Assembly: GCA_036320915.1 (NCBI GenBank) | Contig: JAXBDG010000008.1 | Coordinates: forward strand, 248,001-312,000 | Length of the DNA: 64,000 bases | Source: Linnemannia elongata | Taxonomy: Eukaryota > Mortierellomycota > Mortierellomycetes > Mortierellales > Mortierellaceae | Direction: 5' to 3' | Shown here: one piece after another, positions 42,759-54,601 of the stretch | Layout: the number at the start of each line of letters is the position of its first letter | Position numbering within the stretch: position 1 is the first letter of the stretch | Notes under the pieces: model-generated | The model's input: only the letters and a program-made list of their open reading frames with translations | Database searches by the model: none | What the model was told of the DNA's origin: nothing | Program-made: the position numbers and the translations under genes

Positions 42759-43276
42759 ATGTCAATACAACAATGCAGAGGACCCTACAACCAGCATCCT
42801 ATAGCGCCGTCATCGTCGCTAGCCCCACCCCTGAGTGTGCACCATGCAAATTGCCCTCATTTTACCCAAGAGCCACAGCAGCAACCCAGGCGAACGACAC
42901 CTGAAGAAAACATTCAGTTATTTATCTGCAATGTTGAAAAAACCTTGGCGTATCTCAAAGATTACATCAGAACTATGCAAGAAAAGGTCTAGTCATCCTC
43001 CAGTCGGGGTCCTTAATACAATGATCCAACGATTGGATAATACCTTGGCTTTGATGAAACAAACGTCCGTCCAGCTTCAGTATCTTTACACCATGGCAGC
43101 ACCAAGTCCAGCACGCGCAGCTATTTGAAACACCATGTTGCAGAGGGTTTTGAATGATCATGGAACTCTTCAGAGACTGTTGAACGAGTACTTGCCTACG
43201 GTGTACCACGAACTGCACAACATCGGCGCCTTTGAGGTTGCTCAACGACTTGCCTCCCAGATGGGATGGGACACTG
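42759..43276 (+). pseudogene. Family H-type pseudogene
   Basis: One frame gives PEENIQLFICNVEKTLAYLK, then DYIRTMQEKV. A shift leads to PPVGVLNTMIQRLDNTLALM, then KQTSVQLQYLY, a stop, and then NTMLQRVLNDHGTLQRLLNE, then YLPTVYHELHNIGAFEVAQR, up to a GT donor near 43276. The order (helical core, LNTMIQRLDN, then YLPTVYHEL) parallels SLNTAIQSMENNLL and EDLPQILREL in the intact gene at 61248. At least one frameshift and one nonsense codon interrupt it. Confidence 0.55.
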
Positions 43277-43582
43277 TAGGGTTTTTTTGCATGCCTTCGC
43301 TTGTAGCTTGGCTAATACCCTGTTTTCTCGCGACTCATGTTACTTACTACCTCTCTCTAACTCTCGTTTTTAATTTTCGCATTTCAGTAAGCTTAGAATG
43401 ATACCCCATTGTTGGCACAAAAGACAATCTGCCGAATACATGTCGCATACAATGGCGACCACAATTGTGGATTTCTCTCGACCGTTAGGCGTGGATCTCT
43501 TTGATGATCTTTCCACACCATTATTTTTCATTCCACTCTTGTCTATTTTGTTATCATTTTTCCCTTGTCACCTGTGTCCCTC

Positions 43583-43872
43583 ATACCACGGAATCCTTTC
43601 TTTTTTTTTTTTTTTGCCTTCGTTTATTCTCACCTCGTTATCCACATTAATTAAATAAGCAGTTGTCTCCTTTACCAAAGCAAACCACTTGGCTTGGAAA
43701 TTGGTGGTGGCGGAAATGAGAATAAAAAAAAACGCTCCTTACTTTCGATATCATTGCCAAATTTTTTTCTTGCCCATCCAGTCGACCCCTCACAACCTAC
43801 AACACACGTCGATCTCTCAAGAACAAAATTATGCCCGCCCCAGACGACAGCTTCATCACCGGCTTCAGGGTC
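43583..43872 (+). repeat. Direct-orientation duplication, left member
   Basis: Matches about 52750-53035 in the same orientation. Shared landmarks in order are GGAATCCTTTCTTT, an ATAAACAACTGTCTCCTT-like block, TTGGCTTG followed by ATTGGTGGTGG, a poly-T tract, and a final CCAATCTCTCA-like block before the ATG of a family H remnant. Confidence 0.7.
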
Positions 43873-44356
43873 TACTGCGCCCTCGAAGCATTCATCCGCC
43901 AGCCAGTCAACCCTTTACTACCCATACGCGTGAATGCTGAACACGCTGGTGATATACTCAACCAGCTCATCCTCTGTGTGGCCATCCTTGAGAATGAAGT
44001 TGCGGCGACTAAACTTGATTGGCGCATTATTGTGGTCCTTGATTGCGCTGAAAAATATTGTGTCCTCTGGGGGAGCGATCAAAATCTCGCATGCCATATT
44101 TGTCAGCAATAAATTGGTTCAGTGTGTGTTCAACCGCCTTTTGCTGCAGAGTAAAAAGGCGATATCCACCTATAGGCAGCTACTGAAGCGAATCGGAACC
44201 AATACAATACATTTAACAGCTGTTTGTAAAGTGCTAACTGGGGAACATGCGGAGCAAATTAATGTGCTATGCTGTGCATGCAGTATATATAACCGTGTAT
44301 TTGTTACTGCATCAGTAATAGAGGACATAAAAAGAAAAAAGTCGAGTGCGCCATAG
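43831..44356 (+). pseudogene. Family H-type pseudogene
   Basis: ATG at 43831 opens MPAPDDSFITGFRVYCALEA and continues through ILNQLILCVAILENEVAATK to a stop at 44112. The helical coding signal then continues in another frame (LVQCVFNRLLLQSKKAISTY, then RQLLKRIGTNTIHLTAVC) to 44356. The second part resembles the NLLSAKRTLNELLSTV stretch of the intact gene at 61248. The frame change makes this a pseudogene, unless an unseen intron joins the parts. Confidence 0.45.
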
Positions 44357-46132
44357 CTACCAGTCCAGGCATGCCGAGGACAAACTCTGGAGACAACTCC
44401 ATTGACAAAAGGTAGGATGCCATGGTTGAGCATGCAAACAATGTTTAGCTAAATTCATTGGAAAGGCGGGGATAAAAGACAAAATCAAAATGTGGATGCT
44501 CGGCCCCTCTTCTGTTTTGGTTTCACCACTAACAACGCCTTTAAACAATGAGAGAAAGACCTTCCCTATGGTCCAACCATTGCAATTCTGGTCGCATTCA
44601 TGATTTATTTTTTTTAATTTTTTTTTATTTAACGATATATTTGTGCTTCGAAGGCCATATCTTGAATACTTGCCCTTCATCACTGCCAACAGCTCCAATC
44701 GAAGGCGGCTCTGAAGAAAAAAAAGGAACATATGGTGAGAGGCGAGGGAGGGGTGAAAGCCATTGCTTGTGCACACCTCCCATCACTAGCAGGTTTCTTT
44801 TACCCTTTTGTTTAACCTCTTGCCTTTAACTCTATTGTTGTCCCATTGCTTTGGACCTGTCATCCTTCATGTCATTTCTCTTATCTATCTCTTTTGCGTT
44901 GTCAGCTTCTGGCCATCTTGTACTTATTTTTTTTCTTTTTCCATGATAGTGATCAATCTTTATTCTGACCATGCGTGCGCATCGCCTTTTTATAAGCCTG
45001 TTGAATTCATCTTCAAAAAGGTACGACCGGCTCATATAGTCCAAACTTTGGCACAGTAACATCTCCCATGATTCCTAACATATGGGTCATTCATCATAGA
45101 CGCAAGGCCAGATCCTCCGTAGCCAGCCTTGCCCTCAGAACCGTTTCCAACCTACAACGAGATGATCCGTGCAGCATTTCAGCTTTTTCAAAACCCTGGC
45201 GATGTTGCCGGAAAAAACCTACCTTGTAAGTCACTCAGCTAATTACGCGCTCCTGCACCTCGTCCGCATAGTCATCAAGCATTGTAAATGTGTTAACACT
45301 GTGCCCTTGTCAACGTACGTTTAATGCACTGGTCATTGGAATCATCAACACACTATTTCCTGTTGGCCAGCTCGTCCCCTTCGCTCATAGAGAAACAGTG
45401 TCGAATGGCGTGTCTATCATACCATTCCAAAGCTATTGATGACCTGCGCGCCGATCGTCAACAAGCTCCTTAAACGGATCCTGAGGACCCCACTGATATG
45501 TCTATCGAATCACACCAGAGATTTGATTGCGAGTCGGTGCTAAAGTGCATAGGTTCGCATCCAACACAAGCGGCCGAAGAAAATACTCGGTACTTAAGAT
45601 TGTCTTACAAATCCTGCACTGAGTAGAGAATGAATGACATCTTTGTTACGTCTCTATCGGAGCAGGTGCTCGTCAGCATGTGGAGCGACATCTTAAACAC
45701 GCTGTTTGCTCAATCTGGCCTATGCGGCATTTTGTGAGTAGATATTATGAAAAGTTCAGTCGTAGTGAGAAAACGAACACGCAGCTTATTGTCCAACATC
45801 TCTATGTATAACCGATGTACATAGTGGAGAATTGGGCAGCCTAGCAGCCCGAAAGTCTAGAACCTTGACCGAGAACGTTTGTGGTAAAATGGCCACCACA
45901 ACAAGCTCAAGAAAGGTGGACACGCTTCTGATTGTAAACCCGAAGTCAGTGACCTCGCCTGCCAGGTGCAACAAGAAAAAGGGTCCGTCTAAACACTGCC
46001 ATCCTACTGGCTTTGGAGGAGAAGGGATTGGACATCACGCGGTGGCACCCCATCATCGCAGAAATTCACTGTTTTTAGTTCTTTCACTCTACTTGCAGTT
46101 TGAATAAATAATCTGGTATGGGACAATTGCAT

Positions 46133-46167
<35 letters not shown>

Positions 46168-46871
46168 AAACAGAATGCTTAAGAGTAGAACGTGATAGAG
46201 ACGATGGCGACAATTGGCAGGGGTAGGAAGCGGAGGAGGTTAGATTGGAACAAGTATGTGCTATGTATGAGTGTTCAGGGTTTTTTTGTTAAGAGATAAT
46301 GAGCGAAGAGAATGAAGGGACAAAGAGAAAGAGATCAGCTGAGTATTTGAAGGAGTATCAGGGGACGTGTAGGATGCAGTCAAAAAGAAAAAGGGGAAAT
46401 GGGAGAAAAAAGTCAAAGTTTGGGAGATGGTCTTACGTTATGGAATATGAGCATTCTCAACGGTGCGGTCAGTGTTTAAGGAATGCTTTCATAATGGAGG
46501 TTATTCTCCTTTGAATCTTCCTCTCCTCCTCCTCTCCTCTCACTCCCTCTGCATCCTGCCCTCGCGCTTCACACAAGTGCGCGTTTGCGTGTGGAGGTTT
46601 CGTGACTGAGACAAGTAAGCACATCACCGATAGTAACCAAGTGACACAGGCCAATCCAATGATGTGACTTGCTTTTTGCATTCAATATTTACCTGTGCCT
46701 TTTTTCCCATTCGCGTCAATTCCACTCGAACACACCTCTTCTCCTCCAACGTCCGTTCCAGTTCACTTCCGCTCACCCCTCTTCAACGCTCCCATATCTC
46801 GTCAAGCATACACTTTTCAGCAACAACAGACATATCCAACCACCTCACATATCACAATAACATAGCGCACA
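44357..46871. other. Gene-poor region with decayed sequence and poly-A
   Basis: No supportable gene. An open frame at 45832-46107 runs to an AATAAA (near 46104) and a run of 31 A (46135-46165), an arrangement like an inserted cDNA 3' end. The frame itself (MGSLAARKSRTLTENVCGKM and on) is not recognised. The last 150 bases form a CA-rich leader for the gene at 46872. Confidence 0.4.
46135..46165. repeat. A31 run
   Basis: 31 consecutive A, about 25 bases after an AATAAA. Confidence 0.9.
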
Positions 46872-47846
46872 ATGAAGAACGGAATAAGCGTATGCATGGA
46901 CTACTTCAACTGCACGCTGCCCAAGAACGAGCAGGATACCAAGCACATGACAACCTACCACGACCCTCGGCCTGTTGAAATCGCCAACCTCCTTGACGGC
47001 GGTAGACCTATCACGATTCATCGAGACCCTCGCCGCAAAATGTTCTTCCCTTGCGCTCACCCTGAGTGCGACCATTCGTCGATTTTAAGAAGCGGCCCGT
47101 ATCAGCATCAGAGGCATTGCAAGTACATCAAGCGGGATATCCAGCGTGCCGGGAAGTCCAAGTCCTCCCGCCCTTCCTCATCAGCGTCGTCTTTTGCCTC
47201 GTCTTCTGTTGCTACTGCTGCTGTATCATCCCAGTCTGTAAGGACAACGCGACGCATCCGTAACCAAACCATTGTCTCTCGCGGTCGGGCCGGTCGCCCG
47301 TCTCGGGTTGATCGTTCGTCATCCTCCTCTGTCCGGGCTACTACCTCTGCCAGGGTTACTTCCTCTGTTCGAGCTACTTCCTCAGTGCGGTCTGCTTCCA
47401 CGTCGTCAGCATCTTCAGGGTCAATATTCGACCACACTCCTCCCCCAGTCAGTCCTCCTGCCCCTTCTCCTCCACCTCCACCTGCATCTAACAACACCGC
47501 GTCCAGTGCGGCTCTAACCCAGCTCCTTACAGGCATGCAACAACTCGCCGACACAGTGACTCGATTCAACAAGCGACTCGACGTACAGACCCAGACCATT
47601 GGAAAAATGAACGAGCAAATGGAATGGCTGGCAGATCAAGTTCATGAAATCAGGACGCAGAACGCAGGCTTGGATGCGCATACAGAGTCCCTCCGCAACG
47701 ACATGGATATGGTACAGGATCACTTGGGCGATATGCTTCAGGATAATCAAGACATGAAGGAACATTTAAGGGAAGCGCGGGAGGATGTGGGGCAGGTTAG
47801 CTTGGCGTTCAGAGATCGTGGACGCCAACGTACCTATTACTATTGA
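46872..47846 (+). CDS. Family Z protein (copy 4)
   Basis: A single exon of 324 residues. Module 1 is C-X5-C-X10-H-X4-H (VCMDYFNCTLPKNEQDTKHM, then TTYHDPRPVEI). Its spacing is two residues shorter than in copies 1 and 2, so the right-hand cluster is a distinct subgroup. Module 2 is C-X4-C-X12-H-X3-C (FFPCAHPECDHSSILRSGPY). The linker is Ser/Arg/Pro-rich with repeats of SSVRATSSVR type. The helical tail is well preserved: LLTGMQQLADTVTRFNKRLD, then MNEQMEWLADQVHEIRTQNA, then DMVQDHLGDMLQDNQDMKEH. The end is Arg/Tyr-rich (RQRTYYY). A dimeric zinc-binding protein is a fair inference; the role is unknown. Confidence 0.85.
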   Translation: MKNGISVCMDYFNCTLPKNEQDTKHMTTYHDPRPVEIANLLDGGRPITIHRDPRRKMFFPCAHPECDHSSILRSGPYQHQRHCKYIKRDIQRAGKSKSSRPSSSASSFASSSVATAAVSSQSVRTTRRIRNQTIVSRGRAGRPSRVDRSSSSSVRATTSARVTSSVRATSSVRSASTSSASSGSIFDHTPPPVSPPAPSPPPPPASNNTASSAALTQLLTGMQQLADTVTRFNKRLDVQTQTIGKMNEQMEWLADQVHEIRTQNAGLDAHTESLRNDMDMVQDHLGDMLQDNQDMKEHLREAREDVGQVSLAFRDRGRQRTYYY

Positions 47847-48259
47847 GCGGACGCCTTTTTACTACCACTTCTATTTTTTTTTTCCTTTTTTTTCCTTTTG
47901 TACCACCTACGGCCGCTCGTAGTTTTGCTTTTCTTGCATAAAAGATAAAAGATATAACTACTTTCCGCACACTTTGCTTGCGCGTTCTTATTGACCGCTG
48001 CACAAAAGGCTTTGTTTTTTTTCCCGGTGTCTAAGCAGAATCAATTATTTTAGCTTTGGTGGCGAAGGAGTAAGAGCCCTTGTGACGTGCATTTCAATTT
48101 CCGAACAGCAATTATTTATCGCGGTTGTTTTTTTACTGTTCCCCAAGACTTTGACCTTCTTTTGTTTCTCAACACCACCAACACCTACTTCCGCTTTTCA
48201 ATCACCATCCTCACACCCCCACAGTCACTCAACATCACACATCCCTCACACTAAACACC

Positions 48260-49106
48260 ATGTTAAATAAGAGAGGAACCCCAGGTCGTCTACTAGTCTG
48301 CACCGACTTTTTCAACTGCTCCCTCCCGACGCGCAAACAAACCCTCGATCATTTGCGATCATATCATGATCCAGAACCCTTTTTGTTTCGCAACAGTGAC
48401 CCAAGCCAACCATCTGTCTATATCCACCGCAACCTCAACCAAGGGATGTTGTTGGCTTGCTCACACCCAGACTGCGATCATGCTACGATATCCCCATGGG
48501 ATGCTGAGCAACATTACAGGACTTGTCACATCCTCCATGCTGGTCATCTAGCTGTCACGACAACAATCGCTGCTGTTACCGATGGACGGATGGAACATCC
48601 AATGCAGCTAGAGTGCCAAAGTCATCTTCAAAGCCCTCATGTCCCCCAGTCCCGGTATTATGAAAAATACTCGCCGTCGCTTTCTCCTTCGTTTACCTCT
48701 CGGTCATCGCAGAAGATTTGTATTTGGACTTTGATTCTGGCGGTCCTTCTATCGGACCCACACTTACTTTCACAACCGTGGCCGACATAAAAACCAACAC
48801 TGCCGCTACCGCCGCCGCTTCTGCTCCTCCCTCCACTAAACTCAACGAGGTCCTGGAGGCGATGAGCCAGCTCACTGATACCGTCACAGAATTCTCCAAA
48901 CACCTAGACACGCAATTGAAACGAATGGACGAAGTAGGCGAGCGCATGGATTGGTTTGTGGCGCAATCTACGAGATCTGCCGTCAGAATGCGACCTTGGA
49001 GGCAAATGTCGAGTCAATGCGAACCAAGCTAGGGTTGGTAGAGGATCAGGTGGGCGATTTGTTGCGAGATAATCGGATGGCCAAGGAAGAGTTTGAGGGT
49101 ATGTGA
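48260..49106 (+). pseudogene. Family Z pseudogene (copy 5)
   Basis: ATG at 48260 opens both zinc modules intact: VCTDFFNCSLPTRKQTLDHL, then RSYHDPEP, and later LLACSHPDCDHATISPWDAE. Near 48715 the frame is lost, and the linker and helical tail continue in a second frame (LNEVLEAMSQLTDTVTEFSK, then MDEVGERMDWFVAQ). One missing base near 48965 moves the rest to a third frame (IYEICRQNATLEANVESMRT, then KLGLVEDQVGDLLRDNR), ending at a premature TGA in EGM*EEIGRV. A truncated protein of 176 residues with both fingers but no helical tail could still be made. Confidence 0.85.
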
Positions 49107-49558
49107 GAGGAGATTGGGAGAGTGGGTGTGAGTTTCAAGTATCTTGTATCTGTTCCTGTATTCCAAAAAAAGTTAACATGGCTACTTTTGCATATCGTGT
49201 TTTTGATAACACCATGTATGTTTGTCGTCTTGTATGACCCAGCGAAGACAAAGGCTTGATGAAGGAGGGCTTTTTTGAACAAAGGGGCTAGATAGTGTTT
49301 GTAGAGAGTATAGACAACGAACAACAATTAAGTTGGTGGCGGAACACACAAAGAAAAAGTGCTCAGGGGTTCGCGTGACGTGCTTTTTAAGGAGTCGATT
49401 TTTCACAATTATTTGCATGCCTCGTTTCTGCATTTTCCGCCCCTATCTCACACCAACGCACCATCTTCTTTCCTCACATCGTTACTAAAGCCTATCTTCC
49501 CTTCCCTTCCCCTCCCCTCTCTTGCGCCCTCATTCAGAAAGGCTAAAATTACACGACA

Positions 49559-50446
49559 ATGAGACCAAGAAAGTTAAAGTGCCCAGATTTTTTCAACTGC
49601 TCACTTCCCAAGAGTGAACAGGTCCCCGCTCATATGTCACGATACCACGATCCCCGACCAACATTTATCACAAACCCCATCGCTGGTCGCCCACCCCTCA
49701 AAGTCCAGCGTGACCCTGCCCGGGCTATGCACTACCCCTGCCCACACCCCAAATGCGACCATACCTCTATCCTCAGGACGGATCCTCGACAGCACCAGCT
49801 CGTTTGTGAATATCGGGATCGGACAAGGTTCAACAGACCGACAGAGGATGAGATCCTCGCTCGTAGGAAGCGAAAGATGCAGCCTCTTGGGCGTCGACAA
49901 CAACTACAGCAGAAACAACCACAGCGACGACGTGCAGTGCCTCGCCTTCCGGTATATCAACTCGCCTCGTCTCGCGGACGATCGACTACCCCTGCTGTTT
50001 CCCGACTTCCAGGATTAACAACAGTAGTAGCTCCAGCAGCAGTAGCTCCAGCAGCATTGGCTCCAAGTCACATATCCCGCACACCTACCAACACCTTACC
50101 CTCCACAACAATCGACCATATCCTAGTGACCATGCACCAACTCACCAGGACCGTCTCCGGTTTCAGCAAAGAACTCGACCAGCAGACAGAAAGTATCGAC
50201 GCCATCGGAGAGCGAATGGATTGGCTTACAGATCAGATCGACCAGATCCGAAGAAGGAATGCAAGCCTTGAAGTCCACACCGAGTCGCTCAGGATCGATG
50301 CTGGGCTGGTGGAGGATCATTTGGGGGATCTGGTGCAGGATAATCGGAGAGTCAAGGAGCAATTTAGGGATGTGTTGGAGGATGTTGGGAAAATGCAGGC
50401 GATGGCCATGGGGCTCGGACAGCAGGATATTATTCACCTCGACTGA
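49559..50446 (+). CDS. Family Z protein (copy 6)
   Basis: A single exon of 295 residues. Module 1 is C-X5-C-X10-H-X4-H (KCPDFFNCSLPKSEQVPAHM, then SRYHDPRPTFI). Module 2 is C-X4-C-X12-H-X3-C (YPCPHPKCDHTSILRTDPRQ). The linker is Gln/Arg-rich. The helical tail (MHQLTRTVSGFSKELDQQTE, then IGERMDWLTDQIDQIRRRNA, then SLEVHTESLRIDAGLVEDHL, then GDLVQDNRRVKEQF) is the cleanest version of the family pattern. It ends QQDIIHLD. The leader is CT/CA-rich as in the other copies. Zinc binding and coiled-coil pairing are inferred from pattern only. Confidence 0.86.
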   Translation: MRPRKLKCPDFFNCSLPKSEQVPAHMSRYHDPRPTFITNPIAGRPPLKVQRDPARAMHYPCPHPKCDHTSILRTDPRQHQLVCEYRDRTRFNRPTEDEILARRKRKMQPLGRRQQLQQKQPQRRRAVPRLPVYQLASSRGRSTTPAVSRLPGLTTVVAPAAVAPAALAPSHISRTPTNTLPSTTIDHILVTMHQLTRTVSGFSKELDQQTESIDAIGERMDWLTDQIDQIRRRNASLEVHTESLRIDAGLVEDHLGDLVQDNRRVKEQFRDVLEDVGKMQAMAMGLGQQDIIHLD

Positions 50447-52749
50447 GAGAACATAAACTGGGTAAGAGTTCGGAGAATATCCATTTGTGTGCTGTCTTTT
50501 ATAACGATCATCAAAGTCCTTTTTTTTAGTGAACAAGAAACAATGCTTATCCTGACAGTACACGCCCTTGCATTGACTGCATAGGAACAAAACATTAGGC
50601 GTCATACAAAAAAGATGCCTTGACTGAGGTTCATTTAGGACTGGAGGGCACCTACCATAAGATCCATAGAGAGGAACATGGCCATACAGGAGCCACTATT
50701 GTCGTTGTTCTCTATATCGAATAAAGCGAAGAGAAAGAGAAAAATGGATGTTTGAATGTGCGTGATTGATATGAAAAAGGGGGAAGGCGATGATCATAAA
50801 AGGGTAAGAGAGACAAGGGAATACAGTCTTCAATTTTTAAAGAAAAAGTGAACATGGTGCACCGTGCAAAATGCTAAGCATACACGATGGCATTTAATTC
50901 TAATCAACATCGCTTTCCAATATCTGTAATCAATACAACCTCGTTTACAAACGCCCAGGAACCGACCATTTCAAATTTCAACACCTTCGGACAATTCCAG
51001 TCACCACCTGTAGGAGCGCAAATATGTCGTCACTGTCCTCTCCTCTGGGCACCACCGTGCTCCAATATTTAGAAACGAATGTCCTTCAGCAAGGAACCGC
51101 AGGGATCGAAACCGCCTAGACCATGCTCTCTTCCCCTCTCTTTTAGTCTCTTGTGCAACAACATTAATTAAAATGGTAAGCGTTAAGCGAAATGGAGGTG
51201 AGGGGAACGACGCCCAGAGGGCGTATAATGAAAGTTCAAGTTTATTTCTGCTCGTTGTGCCCTTTTGACCTCACCGCATCTACCTCTCCTCTCGCTCTCA
51301 TCCACTTCTTCTTCTTCACTTACAAACACCTATCACTCTCCCATTTGGCATTTGGCAGCACCCGAACCTGTAAATTGCCTACCTTTCATTCACCAACATC
51401 GTTCAACGCACCGAGCGCACCAGCCAAGCACAACCTCAATAGGCAGTACTCTGCTACCACAGCCTCGAAGTACTTCTGAACTCTTTGTTTTCTCATACAG
51501 AGGTATATTTTCTTCCCTCGCAACTCGACTGCGACTCTTACTGGCGGGGCACCCCACAACTCTTGAGCTAACAGGCATGCTTCCACTACGAAAAGTAGAC
51601 GCATTGTGCCAAACAACCCAGAAAACAAAAAAACTACAACGACAGTTCAACACAGTTAAAAGAGTTCGCGATGTGCTAATTTGCAAGAATGCACTAGTTT
51701 GCTCCGTGTTGCGACCATAGTAACCAGTCTTCCTTGCTCTTACTATTTAGTCATTCATTCCTCCAGGACTTTGCAAGTCGTTCATTCGTCCACCGTCATC
51801 CACCTTCCACCAAGCACGCCGAGTAAGTTAGTGCAAGTACACGCCTTGACAAGCAAAACGACACTACGACCGTGATACTTATGTACCCTATGTTATCTTA
51901 CGCTGCACTGTCAATAGGCCACCAAGTACTTCGTCATCAGTCAATAGAAACCAGCAACGCCTAAAAAGCACACTCTTCGCCATCCCTCTGGTAAGTACCT
52001 CGTATACAAAACGTACAATCCATGATCTGTGTTCAAAATACCGACCAATAAACTGAACCATACTGCAATTGTTCTTTTGCCAATCCTCAGCCTTATTTTC
52101 AGTCTCCTTACAGTTCCTTACCGTTCCAAACTTGCTACCAGTAACATATACAGTCGTCGGTATCTTAGTAACTCTTCAACCCTTTAACCCAGCCCCCAGC
52201 CAAGGTAAGAAGAAAGGACCAACATTGTTGCATGTATTAATTACTCGCTAGTTTTCTGAGAACCTGAGGCTTATCAAGATGTGCATGCTCTTTCAACCCC
52301 GATAGCTCCATTTCCCCCGTACAGCTAGGTGTTATTGGCAGCGATCGCTCGCCTCAGATTATTGTGTGGTCCAATTGCTGCTACGATCCTGCTACCAGTG
52401 ATGGTCCGGCACCGAACAGAGCCATATACAGTGGCATACACCTAATCAATGGCACTGCAATCTATCCAGTCGTTGCGTCGAGTCCAGGTATCTATGTAGG
52501 TGGTGATGTGGACGCCTATGTCCTTCCCTGCGGACGCTCCTTATTCACACCAAGGATGATGTATACTCCATACAACTGATCGGGAACCAATGCTCTTAGC
52601 AAGTATGCTGTGGTTGCTCTCATTCCCACTATTGCTCTCTATGTGGTCTAATATGAGACACCCTCGTGATATATCTATTTACCTCATGTGCTATTATCAC
52701 GTCGGGACGAAGGATGGAGAAACGTGTCGATGCAGTTGGTGCGATCCCG
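50447..52749. other. Gene-poor region with family H 5' relic
   Basis: No complete gene. The stretch near 50945-50990 (ACAAACGCCCAGGAACCGAC, then C, then ATTTCAAATTTC) matches the leader and first codons of family H genes (at 61248 and 62446) but with ATT in place of ATG, so it looks like a lost start. A frame at 52364-52579 (MWSNCCYDPATSDGPAPNRA and on) follows a possible acceptor near 52328 and is protein-like for about 60 residues. I cannot assign it. Confidence 0.35.
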
Positions 52750-53035
52750 ATTCCATGGAATCCTTTCTTTATTTTGCTTTTTAACTGCTCCTAACTCGTT
52801 ATACACATCCATCTAAATAAACAACTGTCTCCTTCATGAAAGAAAACCGGTTGGCTTGAACATTGGTGGTGGTGGAAGAGGGAATATAGAACAGTCCTTA
52901 CTTTTAAAATCTCCTCCACCTTTTTTTTTTTTTCACCCATCCCGCCAGCTTCCCCGCAACCTCATAGCACCCGCCAATCTCTCAGGAACTAAATCTTGTT
53001 AGCTCCGGACTACAGATTCACTACCAGCTTACGTA
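52750..53035 (+). repeat. Direct-orientation duplication, right member
   Basis: Counterpart of 43583-43872, same orientation, with similar block order and a poly-T tract. In this copy the ATG at the end of the block is not preserved. Confidence 0.7.
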
Positions 53036-53319
53036 CCTACCACACCCCCAAGACATTCAAACGCCAGCTCAACCACAAGGGGAACAAGTGTCTCTACGCT
53101 TGGTTCAAGTCATTCAAAAGCGCCTCACCCGCCATACATTAACCTTAAAGGAGATGTTGGAGGAGGTGAATAAGGTTGAAGCGACCGCAGTTGTTTTCAT
53201 GGAGGGCCTCAGAACCATATTAAAGTTGTAGAATCTTCCCACCTATTGAATCCTTGACAACGATGGCTTACCGACATGAGAACAGCATCAAGTTCTTCGG
53301 GTAAGGTTTTTGAAAGTGA

Positions 53320-53777
53320 CCAACGCGATTCTTCTTTCGAGCTTGCTGCTGTATCCGCTGCTATCGTATGCTTCGACTCGGACATCATCTGCTCCAACGC
53401 AATGTATCTGTCTACCAGTCGTTGACACAGCATCTCCAAGGTCTTGGCTGGCGGATGGAGCGCCTTGTGATGGAAAAGGCTGCAGAAATTGACGAGAATA
53501 AGATGGGTCGCAATGACTCTGTTCGCCTTGGAATGCCATTAATTGGTAAAGCTGAATGCTTCAAGTCGCTCTTGTAAGGGCTGCGCTCGAGAGACTTGAG
53601 CAGAGAGTGGGAAGTGCCCTGAGCGTGATGCTGACGGCAACGGCGTCATGAGTGATCGTTCCAGGCCCATTAATCCTTTTGCTGTTGGGCGTCCTGGAGC
53701 TTGGCTTCAAGCACCTCGAAGGCGTCGCTGAATTAGGCATTAAGGGTCTTGGAGTTCTTGCGGTTTAGGGCCGACAT
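53320..53777 (-). pseudogene. Family H-type pseudogene (arm II-right, inner 2)
   Basis: ATG at 53777 gives MSALNRKNSKTLNA, then TAA. The same frame resumes with FSDAFEVLEAKLQDAQQQKD and meets another stop. A later piece (SKHTIAADTAASSKEESRWS) aligns with the left copy. Start kept and stop gained here, against start lost in the left copy, shows independent decay. Confidence 0.55.
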
Positions 53778-54237
53778 GGTTTTGTTGTTGTGAGCGTGCA
53801 AGGTTATAAAGTTGTGAAGATGTCGTAAGGAAAGTAGACTATCAGGTAAAAGCAGAAGAAAAAAATGGCACGAGGCATGCAGAAAGGTGGAAAATGGGAA
53901 TGGTAAGCTTTGAGAGGTGGTAAGAGGGAAGGAAAAAAAGATGGTAAGTAAAGATAGAATGTACAAAGTATCGCGACAACAGGATCCAACAAACGTCGCA
54001 AAAGGGTTTCCTAGATAAAAAGATGTTTTTGTTCGAGATGTGTAAGGAGAAGCAGACTCGTAAAACCTTGGACTTTGATAATGCGGTTACTAGGAAAATG
54101 GAAGACGAGAGAGTGTCAGGACAGTGACTTCAGAGAATAGGGGGGGAACCACTCCCAACAAACAGAAATAAAACAAATCAAAACAGACAACGAGCCCACA
54201 AAATGACTTACGTTGGCCAAGGTTATCTGGCTGGCGA

Positions 54238-54601
54238 GTAGACGATCAATTTCGTCGTATTCAGCTCACATACTGATCTCGAAGGTATGCTCAGTCATCT
54301 GGAACATCTATTGCTTCAATACCATAGGCAAAACCTCGATCAATTCCAGAAGCAAGACCATCAGATTAAGTCCCCACAAGTAGCAGCTATCCAATTATAG
54401 CTGAGGGTCAGGGCGCTCGGCCTTGACTTTTACACCTTGTAGTGGTACGAAGGCGTTTTAGGTGCAGGACGTTCCACCACAAAGGATATTACCCTCCCCT
54501 GAGATTTTGATCGGCTCGAGGCTTTCTTCGAGTCCGAGAACGTGTCCATCCTCTTGAGCCAAGTCTCGGCCCTCAAAGTGAGTGTTTTGAGTCGAGGTTA
54601 T
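54238..54601 (-). pseudogene. Family H-type pseudogene (arm II-right, inner 1)
   Basis: Where the left copy has ATG this copy has ATA. The frame then reads TSTQNTHFEGRDLAQEDGHV, then LGLEESLEPIKISGEGNILC up to a TAA after GGTSCT. It continues in frame as NAFVPLQGVKVKAERPDP and LIEVLPMVLKQ with further stops before YDEIDRLLASQ. Because the frame is constant it preserves the ancestral reading better than the left copy, but it has at least three nonsense codons and no start. Confidence 0.55.
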
